This document shows positions 26,638 to 35,060 of a stretch of DNA of 64,000 nucleotides, piece after piece. Origin of the DNA: Clostridium sp. (GTDB taxonomy: Bacteria; Bacillota; Clostridia; Oscillospirales; Acutalibacteraceae); NCBI GenBank assembly GCA_031272895.1, contig JAISSW010000016.1, positions 1 to 64,000 of the forward strand, given 5' to 3'. Each line of letters opens with the position of its first letter. The stretch's first letter is position 1. The position numbers and the translations under genes are program-made. The notes under the pieces were generated by a model. The model worked only from the letters and a program-made list of their open reading frames with translations, was not told where the DNA came from and ran no database searches.

Positions 26638-28275
26638 ATGGACGAGAAAACCTTTGAGGGTGTTGAGGAAATGGCGGAGTCGCTTGGACAGTCTGCGCAA
26701 GCGCCGCAGAAGCCGCAAAAGAAAGGCATCAAAGATCTTCTGCGCTCAGCCGCCGAATGGTTCAGGGCTATCCCCGGCAAGATAATCTCTTACGTTATGC
26801 CTAACGGCAAGCTAAACCCAAAGCGGCTTGCGCTGGTAATCGGCTGTGCCCTGCTTAGCCTTGCGCTGCTGTGCGGGATAGTTTGGGGCTGTATCGCTCT
26901 GTTCAATAAGGACGTCGACAGCTTTGACCCCGGCGCGCAAATTGAGGAGCTTGACCCGGACGGCGGCTTCCCGAAGGATATGTACGGCGTTGAGGACGCC
27001 GGCAGCCTTAACGAGCTGCTGAAAAGCTGGGCGACAAACGGTATGCAGCTTGCCCGCAGCGACAATGTGGTAAATATCCTTTTGATTGGCACGGACAGCC
27101 GCAGCGAGGGCGGCGCCGGGCGCAGCGACGCAATGATTTTGCTTTCGCTGAACAAATACACAAAAAAAATCACGCTGGCCTCCTTCCCGCGTGACAGCTA
27201 CACTTACATGGAAATTAACGGCGAGGGACGCTTCGACAAGGTTAACCACTCTTTCATTTGGGGCGGTCCCGAAGCCCTTGTAGCGACGCTTGAAAACGAC
27301 TACAAAATAGACATTGACCACTATGCCTATGTTGATTTTGTTACCTTTGCCAATGTTATCGACATACTCGGCGGGGTGAACATAACGGTCACCGAGGCGG
27401 AGGCAAGCGAGGTTAACAACAACTCCAGAACCTATTACGGCGTAAAGCTGACCGCCGGTGAGGACGTGCTGCTGAACGGCAAGCAGGCGCTGGCCTATAG
27501 CCGTATCCGCCACATAGGTACGGATACGGCGCGCACCGAGCGTCAGCGCAAGGTTATCAGCAAGCTGATAGCCAAGGCGAAAGACGCAACGCTGGAGCAG
27601 GTGACCAAAATGGCGAGCGAGGTACTTAAAAACCTTAAGACAGACCTCAGCCTGACGGATTTCATCGGCTACGGCACACAGGCTGTAACTCAGGGCTGGC
27701 CCAAGTACGCCATTGAATCCGTGGAAATGCCGGAGAACACCGACCTGCGCCGCGGCACTCTGCTCAGGGGGAGCTACGCAAGCCCGTATTCCGCAATATC
27801 CTTTTGGGTTATAGATTACCCCCGCGCCGCTTATGATTTGCAAATGCGGCTTTACGGTCAATCGAATATCATCATTGACGAAAACACCACCTCCGCAATT
27901 GACCTGCTGACTCCGCCCGCCAAGCCCGTAACAACCACGGCGGCGCCGCAGGCAAACGGCACCACAACAACCCTGCCCACAGCAAGCACAAGCGCAAGCG
28001 GCAACGGCGAAACAACAACCGCCTCCTCCACGGCGCCGCAGGAAAGCTCAACCACGGCCGTGCCGGAAAGCAGCACCACGGCTCCGCCGGATTCCACCAC
28101 AAGCACAACGGCACCCTCCACACAGGGCGACACCACCACAAGTACAACAGCAGCGCAGACTACTACCACAACCGTGCCCGACGACTCAACGACCACAACC
28201 ACGACGGCACCGATAACCACCACCACTGCCGCCGCAACAACCACAACCGCCCCCGCTGACGAGGACGACGACTGA
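26638..28275 (+). CDS. LytR-CpsA-Psr (LCP) family protein with threonine-rich tail
   Basis: LCP enzymes attach anionic glycopolymers to peptidoglycan outside the membrane. The 545-residue protein has a cytoplasmic N-terminus, one membrane helix (about 64-90), the LCP domain beginning NILLIGTDSR with D-A-M-I, FPRDSY, and the Arg-rich RIRH...ERQRKV segment, then about 125 residues made largely of Thr, Ser, Ala and Pro ending in acidic DEDDD. The tail is probably an extended, possibly glycosylated spacer in the wall. It has its own promoter and a terminator pair shared with alaS. Confidence 0.93.
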   Translation: MDEKTFEGVEEMAESLGQSAQAPQKPQKKGIKDLLRSAAEWFRAIPGKIISYVMPNGKLNPKRLALVIGCALLSLALLCGIVWGCIALFNKDVDSFDPGAQIEELDPDGGFPKDMYGVEDAGSLNELLKSWATNGMQLARSDNVVNILLIGTDSRSEGGAGRSDAMILLSLNKYTKKITLASFPRDSYTYMEINGEGRFDKVNHSFIWGGPEALVATLENDYKIDIDHYAYVDFVTFANVIDILGGVNITVTEAEASEVNNNSRTYYGVKLTAGEDVLLNGKQALAYSRIRHIGTDTARTERQRKVISKLIAKAKDATLEQVTKMASEVLKNLKTDLSLTDFIGYGTQAVTQGWPKYAIESVEMPENTDLRRGTLLRGSYASPYSAISFWVIDYPRAAYDLQMRLYGQSNIIIDENTTSAIDLLTPPAKPVTTTAAPQANGTTTTLPTASTSASGNGETTTASSTAPQESSTTAVPESSTTAPPDSTTSTTAPSTQGDTTTSTTAAQTTTTTVPDDSTTTTTTAPITTTTAAATTTTAPADEDDD

Positions 28276-28287
28276 GTTCATTCAATA

Positions 28288-28320
28288 CACGGCCCTCCGG
28301 GGATTTCTCGGAGGGTCGTT
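28288..28320. terminator. Hairpin after LCP gene 1
   Basis: ACGGCCCTCCG and CGGAGGGTCGT pair into an 11-bp stem with a short loop. The T-run is poor, so its strength is uncertain. Confidence 0.5.
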
Positions 28321-28354
28321 AGCATCTACAGATATTTTTCAGCCCAATGATATT

Positions 28355-28388
28355 AAGCCCCCCATTTTCATGAGGGGCTTTGTATTAT
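28355..28388. terminator. Bidirectional terminator between LCP gene 1 and alaS
   Basis: AAGCCCC (28355-28361) and GGGGCTT (28374-28380) form a stem with T-rich or A-rich flanks, lying between two convergent genes. Confidence 0.65.
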
Positions 28389-30148
28389 TCAAGAATTGCC
28401 TTAATTCTTCTTACTCCCGCGCTTGAGCTGGTTTCCTGCTTGATTACAAAGTGACCCAGCTCGCTTGTGTTGGCAGCGTGCGGTCCTCCGCAGATTTCCT
28501 TTGAAACATTCCCGATTGAATACACCTTAACCCGCTCGCCGTAGCGGTCGCCGAAAACGCCTATTGCCCCGCTCTCCCTCGCCTCCTCAACGCTCATCTC
28601 CTCGCAGGTGACTGGCAAGGCTGCGGCTATCGCCTCGTTGACAAGGCGCTGTGTTTCCTCAATTTCCTCCGGCAGCATTTTGCGCTCAAAGTTGAAATCA
28701 AAGCGCAGGCGCTCCGGCGTAATGTTGCTGCCGCGTTGCAGCACATCGCCGCCGAGAACCTTGCGCAGGGCGGCACCCAGAAGGTGCGTGGCGGTGTGCA
28801 GGCGGGTGGTCATCTCTCCGCTGTCCGCAAGCCCTCCCTTGAATTTTTGCGCCGCGCCCTCGCGTGATTTTGCCTGGTGCTCCGCAAACAGGCGGCGGAA
28901 GCCCTCCATATCCACGCCAAAGCCGCGCTCCGCGCAAAGCTCCTGTGTGAATTCCACGGGGAAGCCAAAGGTATCGTAAAGCTTAAACGCCTGCTCGGCG
29001 GCAAGTGTGCCTCCCTCCGGCAAGCCGGCAAGGAATTTTTCCGCCTTTTTAAGCCCATGCTCCAGCGCCTTGCGGAACGCCTTTTCCTCCCGCTCAAGCT
29101 TCTCATAGATAAACGCCGCGTTGCGTTCAAGCTCAGGGTATGGCTCGCTGTAGCTGCTGACGATGGTTTCAGCAATTCCAACCATTGCCCCGCCCGGCGC
29201 ATTCAAATTTGAAAGGTAGCGGTAAGCGCGGCGAATGAGCCTGCGCAGGATATAGCCCTGGTCAACATTTGAGGGCTGAACAGCCTTGTCGTCGCCAAGG
29301 ATAAAAACCGCCGCGCGCAGGTGGTCCGCTATTATGCGGAAAGCCCTTTGGTTATCGGCATATTGCGCGCCGGTCAGCTCCGCTATCTTGTCCAAAATCG
29401 GCAGGAAAAGCTCTGTTTCAAAAACGCTGCTTTTGCCCGTAAGACGGCAAAGTATGCGCTCAAGCCCAAGCCCCACGTCAACATTTTTTTGTTTCAGCGG
29501 GGAAAGCCTGCCGTCCGCGTCGCGGTAGTATTCCATGAACACGTTGTTGCCCAGCTCCAAGTATTTGCCGCAGCTGCAGGATGGGTCACAGTCAGGTCCG
29601 CAGGGAGCTTTGCCTGTGTCATAAAAAATCTCGGAGTCCGGTCCGCAGGGGCCCGCGCCCGCCATTGACCAAAAATTCTCCTTGCGCCCAAAGGCAAATA
29701 TCCTCTCCTTTGGGTAGCCCAAGCCCTCCCAGGCGGCGGGGCTTAGCTCGTCACGCGGGATTTCATCGTCGCCGGCAAACACGCTCACACTTATTTTTTC
29801 CTGCGGGATACCAAGCAGCTTTGTAAAAAACTCATGGCTCATTCTTATGGATTCTTCCTTGAAGTAATCCCCCAGCGACCAGTTGCCTAGCATCTCGAAA
29901 AAGGTTAAGTGCCCGGCGTCGCCCACCTCGTCAATGTCGTCCGTGCGCAGGCATTTTTGGCAATCACAAAGGCGCTTGCCCGCGGGGTGGCTCTCCCCCA
30001 TAAGGTAGGGAACCAACGGGTGCATTCCCGCCGTGGTAAAAAGCACCGACGGGTCGTTTTCCGGAATGAGCGACGCGGAGGGGATTTGCTTATGTCCGCG
30101 GGAGCTGAAAAATTCAATGTGCGCCTTGCGCAGTTCGTTTGCCGTCAT
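28385..30148 (-). CDS. alaS: Alanyl-tRNA synthetase lacking the C-terminal oligomerisation/C-Ala domain
   Basis: AlaS charges tRNA-Ala and removes wrongly attached Ser or Gly. The 587-residue product has the class II catalytic domain (FTTAGMHPLVPYLMG, CLRTDDIDEVG, FEMLGNWSLGDYFKEE), the tRNA-recognition middle part and a complete editing domain with zinc ligands H451, H455, C553 and H557. It ends at GVRRIKAILE, exactly where the usual 875-residue enzyme continues into coiled-coil, DHHA1 and C-Ala. No downstream frame carries the missing part; a terminator follows at once. The ATG follows AAGGAG. DUF2953 lies upstream with a four-base overlap. Confidence 0.92.
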   Translation of the reverse strand: MTANELRKAHIEFFSSRGHKQIPSASLIPENDPSVLFTTAGMHPLVPYLMGESHPAGKRLCDCQKCLRTDDIDEVGDAGHLTFFEMLGNWSLGDYFKEESIRMSHEFFTKLLGIPQEKISVSVFAGDDEIPRDELSPAAWEGLGYPKERIFAFGRKENFWSMAGAGPCGPDSEIFYDTGKAPCGPDCDPSCSCGKYLELGNNVFMEYYRDADGRLSPLKQKNVDVGLGLERILCRLTGKSSVFETELFLPILDKIAELTGAQYADNQRAFRIIADHLRAAVFILGDDKAVQPSNVDQGYILRRLIRRAYRYLSNLNAPGGAMVGIAETIVSSYSEPYPELERNAAFIYEKLEREEKAFRKALEHGLKKAEKFLAGLPEGGTLAAEQAFKLYDTFGFPVEFTQELCAERGFGVDMEGFRRLFAEHQAKSREGAAQKFKGGLADSGEMTTRLHTATHLLGAALRKVLGGDVLQRGSNITPERLRFDFNFERKMLPEEIEETQRLVNEAIAAALPVTCEEMSVEEARESGAIGVFGDRYGERVKVYSIGNVSKEICGGPHAANTSELGHFVIKQETSSSAGVRRIKAILE

Positions 30149-30855
30149 GTTTTGTTCTCCTTTTTCTCAGTGAGTTTTGTTTGCTTGTCCTTTTCCGTGT
30201 CTTGGCTGTTGTTTGCCTTGATGATGGGCAGCAGCACGTTTTTCAGCAGCCGCAGCGCCAACAGTATCAGCTCACCAAGAACCCTAATCGGGCGCAGGGA
30301 AGCATTGACAAAAAGCTGTGCCCTCGTTTCCCTTGCAAGGTAATCCGCGCTGACGTCAACATCGTAACGGCGGGTTTTAACAAGGCTCATAAGCCCGTTA
30401 ACAAGGGGATAGAGCACCGCGCAGGCTTTGCCATAGAGTATTGCCGTGTCGGCAGCCTCGCCGCTTTTTGCCGTGACGCTGGCATAGACACGCAGCTCAT
30501 GAAGCAAAAGACCCTTGCGCAGACCATTGAGCGTGCCGCCCAGCGCAGCAAGAGCGCTTTTGAGCAGCTCAACTATCCCTCCTATTCCCTCCTGCTTAAG
30601 GAACGGGGCAAGCATATTGGGCTTTTTTTCTTCCGTTTCTTCCTTTTTTTTCTGCTTTTTTGCGGAGGTCTTTTTCTTTGGCTTTTCCTTTTTGGGCGGC
30701 TTTTCCTTTTGGGGATACAGCCTGAAAGATAGGAACAAATACCGCAGCTTAAGCGAACGCAGGCTTTCATCGTAATCCACAACAAGGCGTACGCGGACAC
30801 ACAGCGGCAGAATCAGCGCCGCAAGAACTATTAAAGCAATACCCCAAACGGGCAT
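30145..30855 (-). CDS. DUF2953 family membrane protein
   Basis: The 236-residue protein starts with a membrane helix (VWGIALIVLAALILPLC), continues with the VRVRLVVDYDESL strand, a long lysine-rich insert (KKEKPKKKTSAKKQKKK), and a C-terminal half with amphipathic segments ending in a charged tail. This is the pattern of the uncharacterised DUF2953 family of Firmicutes, whose members often appear near sporulation genes. I chose the ATG at 30855 because GGGGGAGG lies just upstream. It is co-transcribed with alaS. Confidence 0.7.
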   Translation of the reverse strand: MPVWGIALIVLAALILPLCVRVRLVVDYDESLRSLKLRYLFLSFRLYPQKEKPPKKEKPKKKTSAKKQKKKEETEEKKPNMLAPFLKQEGIGGIVELLKSALAALGGTLNGLRKGLLLHELRVYASVTAKSGEAADTAILYGKACAVLYPLVNGLMSLVKTRRYDVDVSADYLARETRAQLFVNASLRPIRVLGELILLALRLLKNVLLPIIKANNSQDTEKDKQTKLTEKKENKT

Positions 30856-30886
30856 AAACCCTCCCCCTACAAAAGCCGTGTAGATA

Positions 30887-30915
30887 AATATACCACAAAA
30901 TGCGGCAATAATCAA
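30887..30915 (-). promoter_or_regulatory. Promoter of the DUF2953-alaS operon
   Basis: Minus-strand TTGATT (30910-30915) and TATATT (30887-30892) are 17 bases apart, about 30 bases before the ribosome-binding site. Confidence 0.6.
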
Positions 30916-30924
30916 GCCACCCCC

Positions 30925-30953
30925 TTGCTTTCAGAGCCTTAAAGTGCTATACT
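30925..30953 (+). promoter_or_regulatory. Promoter of the exported-protein gene pair
   Basis: TTGCTT (30925-30930) and TATACT (30948-30953) with a 17-base spacer, 33 bases before the ATG at 30987; divergent to the DUF2953 promoter. Confidence 0.65.
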
Positions 30954-30986
30954 TTGAACATATCATTATGTTTGGAGGCTGTTGAC

Positions 30987-31538
30987 ATGAAAAAAATGCT
31001 TTCCGTTCTGCTGCTGGCGGCGCTGCTGCTTTGCGTCCTGCCCTTTGCCGCCCTTGCGGATTACCCCGACCACAGTGATTCCCTTTCCTTTATTGACAAC
31101 ATGAAGACCGCCGTAGCCGCCTTTAAGTCCGGCAAGGCTACCTCGCCAAAGCAGGCGGCGGAGCTTGCGCGCGCCCTTGCCGACGAGGTCAGCTACAGCT
31201 GCTACACCATGGAGGACGGGCGCGAGAGTGTGCTGATTAGTTTCAGCTGCGACACTGACGCCGCGGCCGCCCTGCTCAGCCCCGCCGTGCTGCGGGAGTT
31301 TGCCGCGATTGTTGCGGCGGAGCAGGAGGACTATGCCTCAAGCGACGCCGTGCTCATGGGCGAGGCTCGCATTATCGGCGAGGCAAGGCTGCACATTTGG
31401 GGCTATTGGTTCACCCGCTTTTTGGGCGGCGCAAGCGGACTTTTGAAGAACTACTACGAGGATTTCCGCATTGCGGAGCTTAACTATGACGAAAACCGTC
31501 TGCCGCTGTGGTTTATGCTGCCGTTCGGTCTGTTTTAA
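30987..31538 (+). CDS. Exported protein of unknown function
   Basis: I do not recognise this 183-residue protein. It has a classical signal peptide (MKKMLSVLLLAALLLCVLPFAALA, cleavage near residue 25) and a mature part with no membrane anchor except a weakly hydrophobic C-terminus (WFMLPFGLF). The middle has charged helices (AELARALADEV) and a Gly-rich SGLLKNYY stretch. The ATG follows TTTGGAGG. It is 21 bases upstream of another exported protein on the same strand, so the two may act together at the cell surface. Confidence 0.65.
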   Translation: MKKMLSVLLLAALLLCVLPFAALADYPDHSDSLSFIDNMKTAVAAFKSGKATSPKQAAELARALADEVSYSCYTMEDGRESVLISFSCDTDAAAALLSPAVLREFAAIVAAEQEDYASSDAVLMGEARIIGEARLHIWGYWFTRFLGGASGLLKNYYEDFRIAELNYDENRLPLWFMLPFGLF

Positions 31539-31559
31539 TTTTTCGGAGGTATCTTTTCA

Positions 31560-32210
31560 ATGAAATCTCGCATGAGGCTTGCTCAGCCCGCCTTAATAAT
31601 TCTCTCCCTGCTGCTTGCGGGGGCGACGCTGTTTGCAGCCCTGTGGGTGCCGCCGCCCTCAAACGCCGCCAAAACCCTCGCCGACGGCGGCTACGATATG
31701 ACCGGCTACAAGGAAACCAAGCTGGAGCTTGACGACGGGACAAAATACAGCCTGTTTTCCCCGCAAAAAATTGAGGGGGAAGTGGTGGACGTGTACTTCG
31801 CCGTGACGGACCAAGCCGGTGCGGTTGAGTATTTCGGCAAGCTTTCACTTGACGTCGACGAGCTGAGCGCCAAATCCGGCGGTTCGGAAGCTTCTTCTTC
31901 AATAATAGCTCCGGCCGTCGGCACAGACCTGCACCTGCCTGACGGGCGTGTGCGCCGCTTTGTTTCGCCGTCCATGCCGGGCGGGCTGTTTGACGTGTTC
32001 ACATATGATTCCACCACCGGCAAAAAGACGGATATGACTCAGGTGTGGGTAGACGAGCAGGGCGAATACCTGCGCTACAGCGGCGGCAAAACATATTACT
32101 CGCTTGATTACGAAAAAAGCTCCGACCAAATAACAAACAGCTGGAGAGAAACCGGAAAGGGCGGCGAAACCATAACAATTGACCCGCTGAGCTTTTTGCC
32201 CGTTGACTAA
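31560..32210 (+). CDS. Exported or membrane-anchored protein of unknown function
   Basis: The 216-residue protein has an uncleaved or signal-type N-terminal helix (ALIILSLLLAGATLFAALW) and a beta-rich outer part with no recognised motif. Segments such as GYKETKLELDDG and TDLHLPDGRVRRF look like strands of a small extracytoplasmic domain. The ATG follows CGGAGGT. Its 3' end overlaps the convergent ABC ATPase gene by four bases. No homologue or function is proposed. Confidence 0.6.
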   Translation: MKSRMRLAQPALIILSLLLAGATLFAALWVPPPSNAAKTLADGGYDMTGYKETKLELDDGTKYSLFSPQKIEGEVVDVYFAVTDQAGAVEYFGKLSLDVDELSAKSGGSEASSSIIAPAVGTDLHLPDGRVRRFVSPSMPGGLFDVFTYDSTTGKKTDMTQVWVDEQGEYLRYSGGKTYYSLDYEKSSDQITNSWRETGKGGETITIDPLSFLPVD

Positions 32211-32779
32211 AGCACAATTTCCGCGGCGTAGTCACCAAAAATGTCCGCGCCATGGCTCACAAGAATCACCAATGCGTCGCCTGCCGCGTTGGTGATTTCC
32301 TTTTTCAGCATGGCAATATTGTCATTATCAAGCCCGTTGAACGGCTCGTCAAGCAGCAAAATCGGCCTTGGCACGGCGGCGTGTTCCATGGCGGCGAAGG
32401 CCCGCGCAAGCGCCACACGGCGGCGCATTCCTCCGCTAAGGGCGGCGGGCTTTTTGTGCATTGCTCCGCCCAAGCCAAAGCGCCGCAGCCATTCGCGTCC
32501 TGTCGCCCTGCCGCAGGCAATCGCGGCGTTATCCAAGGCGCTTGCGTGGGGCAGCAGCCTGTCCTCCTGAAAAACGAAGAACACGCGGCGGGAGTCAAGT
32601 CCTGTTATTTCTCCGCCGTCGGGCTTCTCCAAGCCCGCTAAAATCCGCAGCAGCGTTGTTTTTCCGCTGCCGGAATCCCCGCGCAGGGCTACTAATCCGA
32701 CGTCCGGTAGGACGGCGTTAAGCCCGTCCAGCACCTTAAGCTCCCCAAAGCCCTTGGTTATTCCTTTCAGCTCAAGCAC
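32207..32779 (-). CDS. ABC transporter ATP-binding protein, nitrate/taurine (SsuB/TauB) type
   Basis: Cytoplasmic ATPase of an importer. The 190-residue product, shorter than the usual 240 or so, has Walker A GDSGSGKTT (34-42), the Q-loop Gln71, signature LSGGM (114-118) and Walker B ILLLDEP with Asp144/Glu145, then the H-loop in LVSHG. It shares eight bases with the permease gene upstream. Substrate is unknown; the family handles sulfonates, nitrate, pyrimidines or thiamine precursors. No binding-protein gene is nearby. Confidence 0.88.
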   Translation of the reverse strand: MLELKGITKGFGELKVLDGLNAVLPDVGLVALRGDSGSGKTTLLRILAGLEKPDGGEITGLDSRRVFFVFQEDRLLPHASALDNAAIACGRATGREWLRRFGLGGAMHKKPAALSGGMRRRVALARAFAAMEHAAVPRPILLLDEPFNGLDNDNIAMLKKEITNAAGDALVILVSHGADIFGDYAAEIVL

Positions 32780-33536
32780 TTGGCTTCCCCCCTCCCCTGC
32801 CTATGCGCCTTATGGCATACTTCACCGCCGCCTCCAGAATGACTGAAAGCACAATAACAGCCGCCGTCCACGCAAACAGCGAGGGCGAATCCAAATACAG
32901 CTTGCTGTGGTATATCTCCGTGCCGATTGCCATGCGCGGCACACTCAGCACCTCCGCCGCCACGCCCGCCTTCCAGCCAAAGCCAACCGCCCCCGCGCAG
33001 CCGGAGAGCACATACGGCAAAGCCTGCGGCAAATAGAGATAGCGGAGCTGCTTTGCGGGCTTAACCCGGTAAAGCGCCGCCATTTCACGCAAGGCGCTCG
33101 GTGTTTCCTCAATGCCTTGGCGTGTGTTGTGCAGCAGCCCCGGAGCAGTCATCAGCGCGGCGGCAAAAACAGGAACGCTGTCCTTTTTTAGCCACACCAG
33201 CGCAAGGATAATCAGCGAGGCGACGGGGGTAGCCTGCACCACGGCGACCAAGGGGCGCAAAAAGATGTTAAGTCCCTTGGATACGCCGGTTACTATTCCA
33301 AAAAAGATGCCCATACCCATGCCTAAGGCACAGCCCGCCATTATCCTGCCCAAGGTTAGCGCAAGGGTTTGCCAAAACTCCGCGGTTTGAGCCAGGGCAT
33401 AAAGGCTTCCCCACACCTGCGCCGGTGACGGCAGCAGCAGCTCCTTGCCAACGCGCCAAGCAAAAAAAGCCCAAAGCCCAAGCCAAAACAGCAGGGCGGC
33501 GCAATACAGCAGGGCTTTTTTCAGCTTTTCTTTCAT
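32772..33536 (-). CDS. ABC transporter permease, SsuC/TauC type
   Basis: Membrane channel of the importer. The 254-residue product has about six membrane helices and the EAA-type cytoplasmic loop (EMAALYRVKPAKQLRYLYLPQ, read across residues about 170-190) that contacts the ATPase. An ATG at 33536 follows GGGGAAAG; a reading from 33572 is possible. With the ATPase it forms a two-gene operon lacking a substrate-binding protein, so the binding protein is presumably encoded elsewhere. Confidence 0.87.
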   Translation of the reverse strand: MKEKLKKALLYCAALLFWLGLWAFFAWRVGKELLLPSPAQVWGSLYALAQTAEFWQTLALTLGRIMAGCALGMGMGIFFGIVTGVSKGLNIFLRPLVAVVQATPVASLIILALVWLKKDSVPVFAAALMTAPGLLHNTRQGIEETPSALREMAALYRVKPAKQLRYLYLPQALPYVLSGCAGAVGFGWKAGVAAEVLSVPRMAIGTEIYHSKLYLDSPSLFAWTAAVIVLSVILEAAVKYAIRRIGRGGGKPSA

Positions 33537-33611
33537 ACTTTCCCCGTGGTCTAAAATCCCCCAAGACGGCATATCCTTGCCTAAACAACAAAGGCAGCAA
33601 TGGGGGCGAGC

Positions 33612-33881
33612 ATGAAGGCAATACCGGAAGAGAGGGCAGTGGAGCTTGCGGAATTTATTGTGGAAACCGGGGGGACGGTACGCACGGCGGCAAAGCGCTT
33701 CGGCGTTTCAAAGTCCACGGTCCACATGGACGTTGCGCGGCGCCTGCGGCGCACCAACCCCGCCCTTTACCTTCAGGTGCGGCAGGTACTGGACGTCAAC
33801 AAGGCGCAGCGCCATTTGCGCGGCGGCATGGCAACAAGGGAGAAATACCAAGCGCTTGTTCGCAAGCCGGGCGACGACTGA
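33612..33881 (+). CDS. spoIIID: Sporulation transcriptional regulator SpoIIID
   Basis: SpoIIID is the mother-cell DNA-binding protein that adjusts sigma-E-dependent gene expression during sporulation. The product of 89 residues has the whole conserved core: VETGGTVRTAAKRFGVSKSTVHMDV (helix-turn-helix, read in two parts), the LRRTNPALYLQVRQVLD segment and the HLRGGMATREKY box. The ATG at 33612 lies after a GGGGG run and fits the usual length; a start at 33600 would add four residues. It is the main sequence evidence that the host forms spores. It converges with LCP gene 2. Confidence 0.92.
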   Translation: MKAIPEERAVELAEFIVETGGTVRTAAKRFGVSKSTVHMDVARRLRRTNPALYLQVRQVLDVNKAQRHLRGGMATREKYQALVRKPGDD

Positions 33882-33889
33882 AGCGCCGT

Positions 33890-34921
33890 TTAATCATAAA
33901 GCCAGCTGCGCAGCAGGGCTTCGTTGCAGGAAATATCCGCAACAATTGCCGCCTGTCCATTTATATACTGGTATTTCCATGTGTCGTCCGCCGGAACGTG
34001 CTGCTCCTTAACTTCATACTTAAAGGCACCGGGGGCAAACGCCAGCAGCTTTGCAATGTCCGAACCGCTGAGGTTTGTTTCAAACTCCGGTAGTATATCC
34101 TGCGCCGCCTTGATTGTCTTAAGCGGATTGTTTTTGGCGTTTTCCGCCAAGGCTTTTAAGGCTGTACGCTGACGCTCCGTGCGGTGCCAGTCATCGTCCT
34201 GCTTGCGGATTCTTACATAAAGCAGCGCCTCCTCGCCCGTCAGCAGCACGTTATCCGCGGCGGGTACGCTGATTTTGCTTTTTGAGTAGCGCTTAATCTC
34301 CGCCGCCTCCGCCGCCGTGACCGGCACCCTTATGCCGCCGAAGGCGTCCACAGCCTTTCTGAAGGCCTCGAAGGTAACAAGCACATAGCCGTCAATCCTG
34401 ATATGGAAGTTGCTCTCCAGCGTGGCGATAACCAGCGCCGGACCGCCGTAGCTGCCGGAGGCGTTGATTTTTGCCTCCCCATAACCGGGGATTTCAACCC
34501 AGGTGTCCCGCTGGAAAGAAACCATTGTGACGGTCCTGTTATACCTGTTGATTGAAACCAGCATCATAACATCGGAAAGCCCGCGCCCGTCGGATTTTCG
34601 CCCGTCCATGCCCAGAAGCAGGATATTTTGGACGTCGGCGTTATAAAACAGGCTGCTTTCGCTCACAAGCCCCTTGATTTCAAGCTCCTCGTTGGTGTTT
34701 GGCTGCAAGGAGTCCACCAGCTTGTAAACGCCGAACCCAAAGCCGGCGCAAAGCAGCAGCACCACCGCTAAGGCAATGATTAAGGCGCGGCGGATTTTCT
34801 TTTTGCGCAGCGCCTTTTTTTGCGCCTTGCTCTTGATTTTCTCGTTTTTCTTTGCCTTTAGCTTGCTCTCCGTTTTTGGCTTGTTTCCGCTTGATTTTGC
34901 TTTGTTGGTTGTGTTAGCCAT
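33890..34921 (-). CDS. LytR-CpsA-Psr (LCP) family protein
   Basis: A second wall-polymer ligase, 343 residues. It has a very lysine-rich cytoplasmic N-terminus (about 45 residues), one membrane helix (about 46-66) and an LCP domain starting NILLLGMDGRKSDGRGLSDVMML, with FQRDTW and RIRK...RTERQRTAL. Unlike LCP gene 1 it has no threonine-rich tail. RBS GGGAGAAAG precedes the ATG, and its promoter is divergent to that of the VTT membrane protein. Confidence 0.92.
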   Translation of the reverse strand: MANTTNKAKSSGNKPKTESKLKAKKNEKIKSKAQKKALRKKKIRRALIIALAVVLLLCAGFGFGVYKLVDSLQPNTNEELEIKGLVSESSLFYNADVQNILLLGMDGRKSDGRGLSDVMMLVSINRYNRTVTMVSFQRDTWVEIPGYGEAKINASGSYGGPALVIATLESNFHIRIDGYVLVTFEAFRKAVDAFGGIRVPVTAAEAAEIKRYSKSKISVPAADNVLLTGEEALLYVRIRKQDDDWHRTERQRTALKALAENAKNNPLKTIKAAQDILPEFETNLSGSDIAKLLAFAPGAFKYEVKEQHVPADDTWKYQYINGQAAIVADISCNEALLRSWLYD

Positions 34922-34970
34922 GACTTTCTCCCTTTATTTTACATATTTCTCATTCTGTGGGATTGCGCTT

Positions 34971-35000
34971 ATTTTAACACATTGGCGGGATAATAGTCAA
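34971..35000 (-). promoter_or_regulatory. Promoter of LCP gene 2
   Basis: Minus-strand TTGACT (34995-35000) and TAAAAT (34971-34976) with 18 bases between, about 50 bases before the ATG. Confidence 0.65.
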
Positions 35001-35017
35001 TACGGCGGCGTGCACCC

Positions 35018-35046
35018 TTGACCCGGGCGGAGAAATTTGTTATTAT
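35018..35046 (+). promoter_or_regulatory. Possible promoter of the VTT protein gene
   Basis: TTGACC (35018-35023) and TATTAT (35041-35046) are 17 bases apart, but the implied transcription start lies close to the ribosome-binding site at about 35050, which would give an almost leaderless message. The assignment is tentative. Confidence 0.45.
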
Positions 35047-35060
35047 TATGGAGCGCGGAT

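Noticed and set aside
27858-28244. Valine-rich minus-strand frame
   Set aside because: It is the complement of the threonine-rich tail of LCP gene 1 and is only a composition effect.
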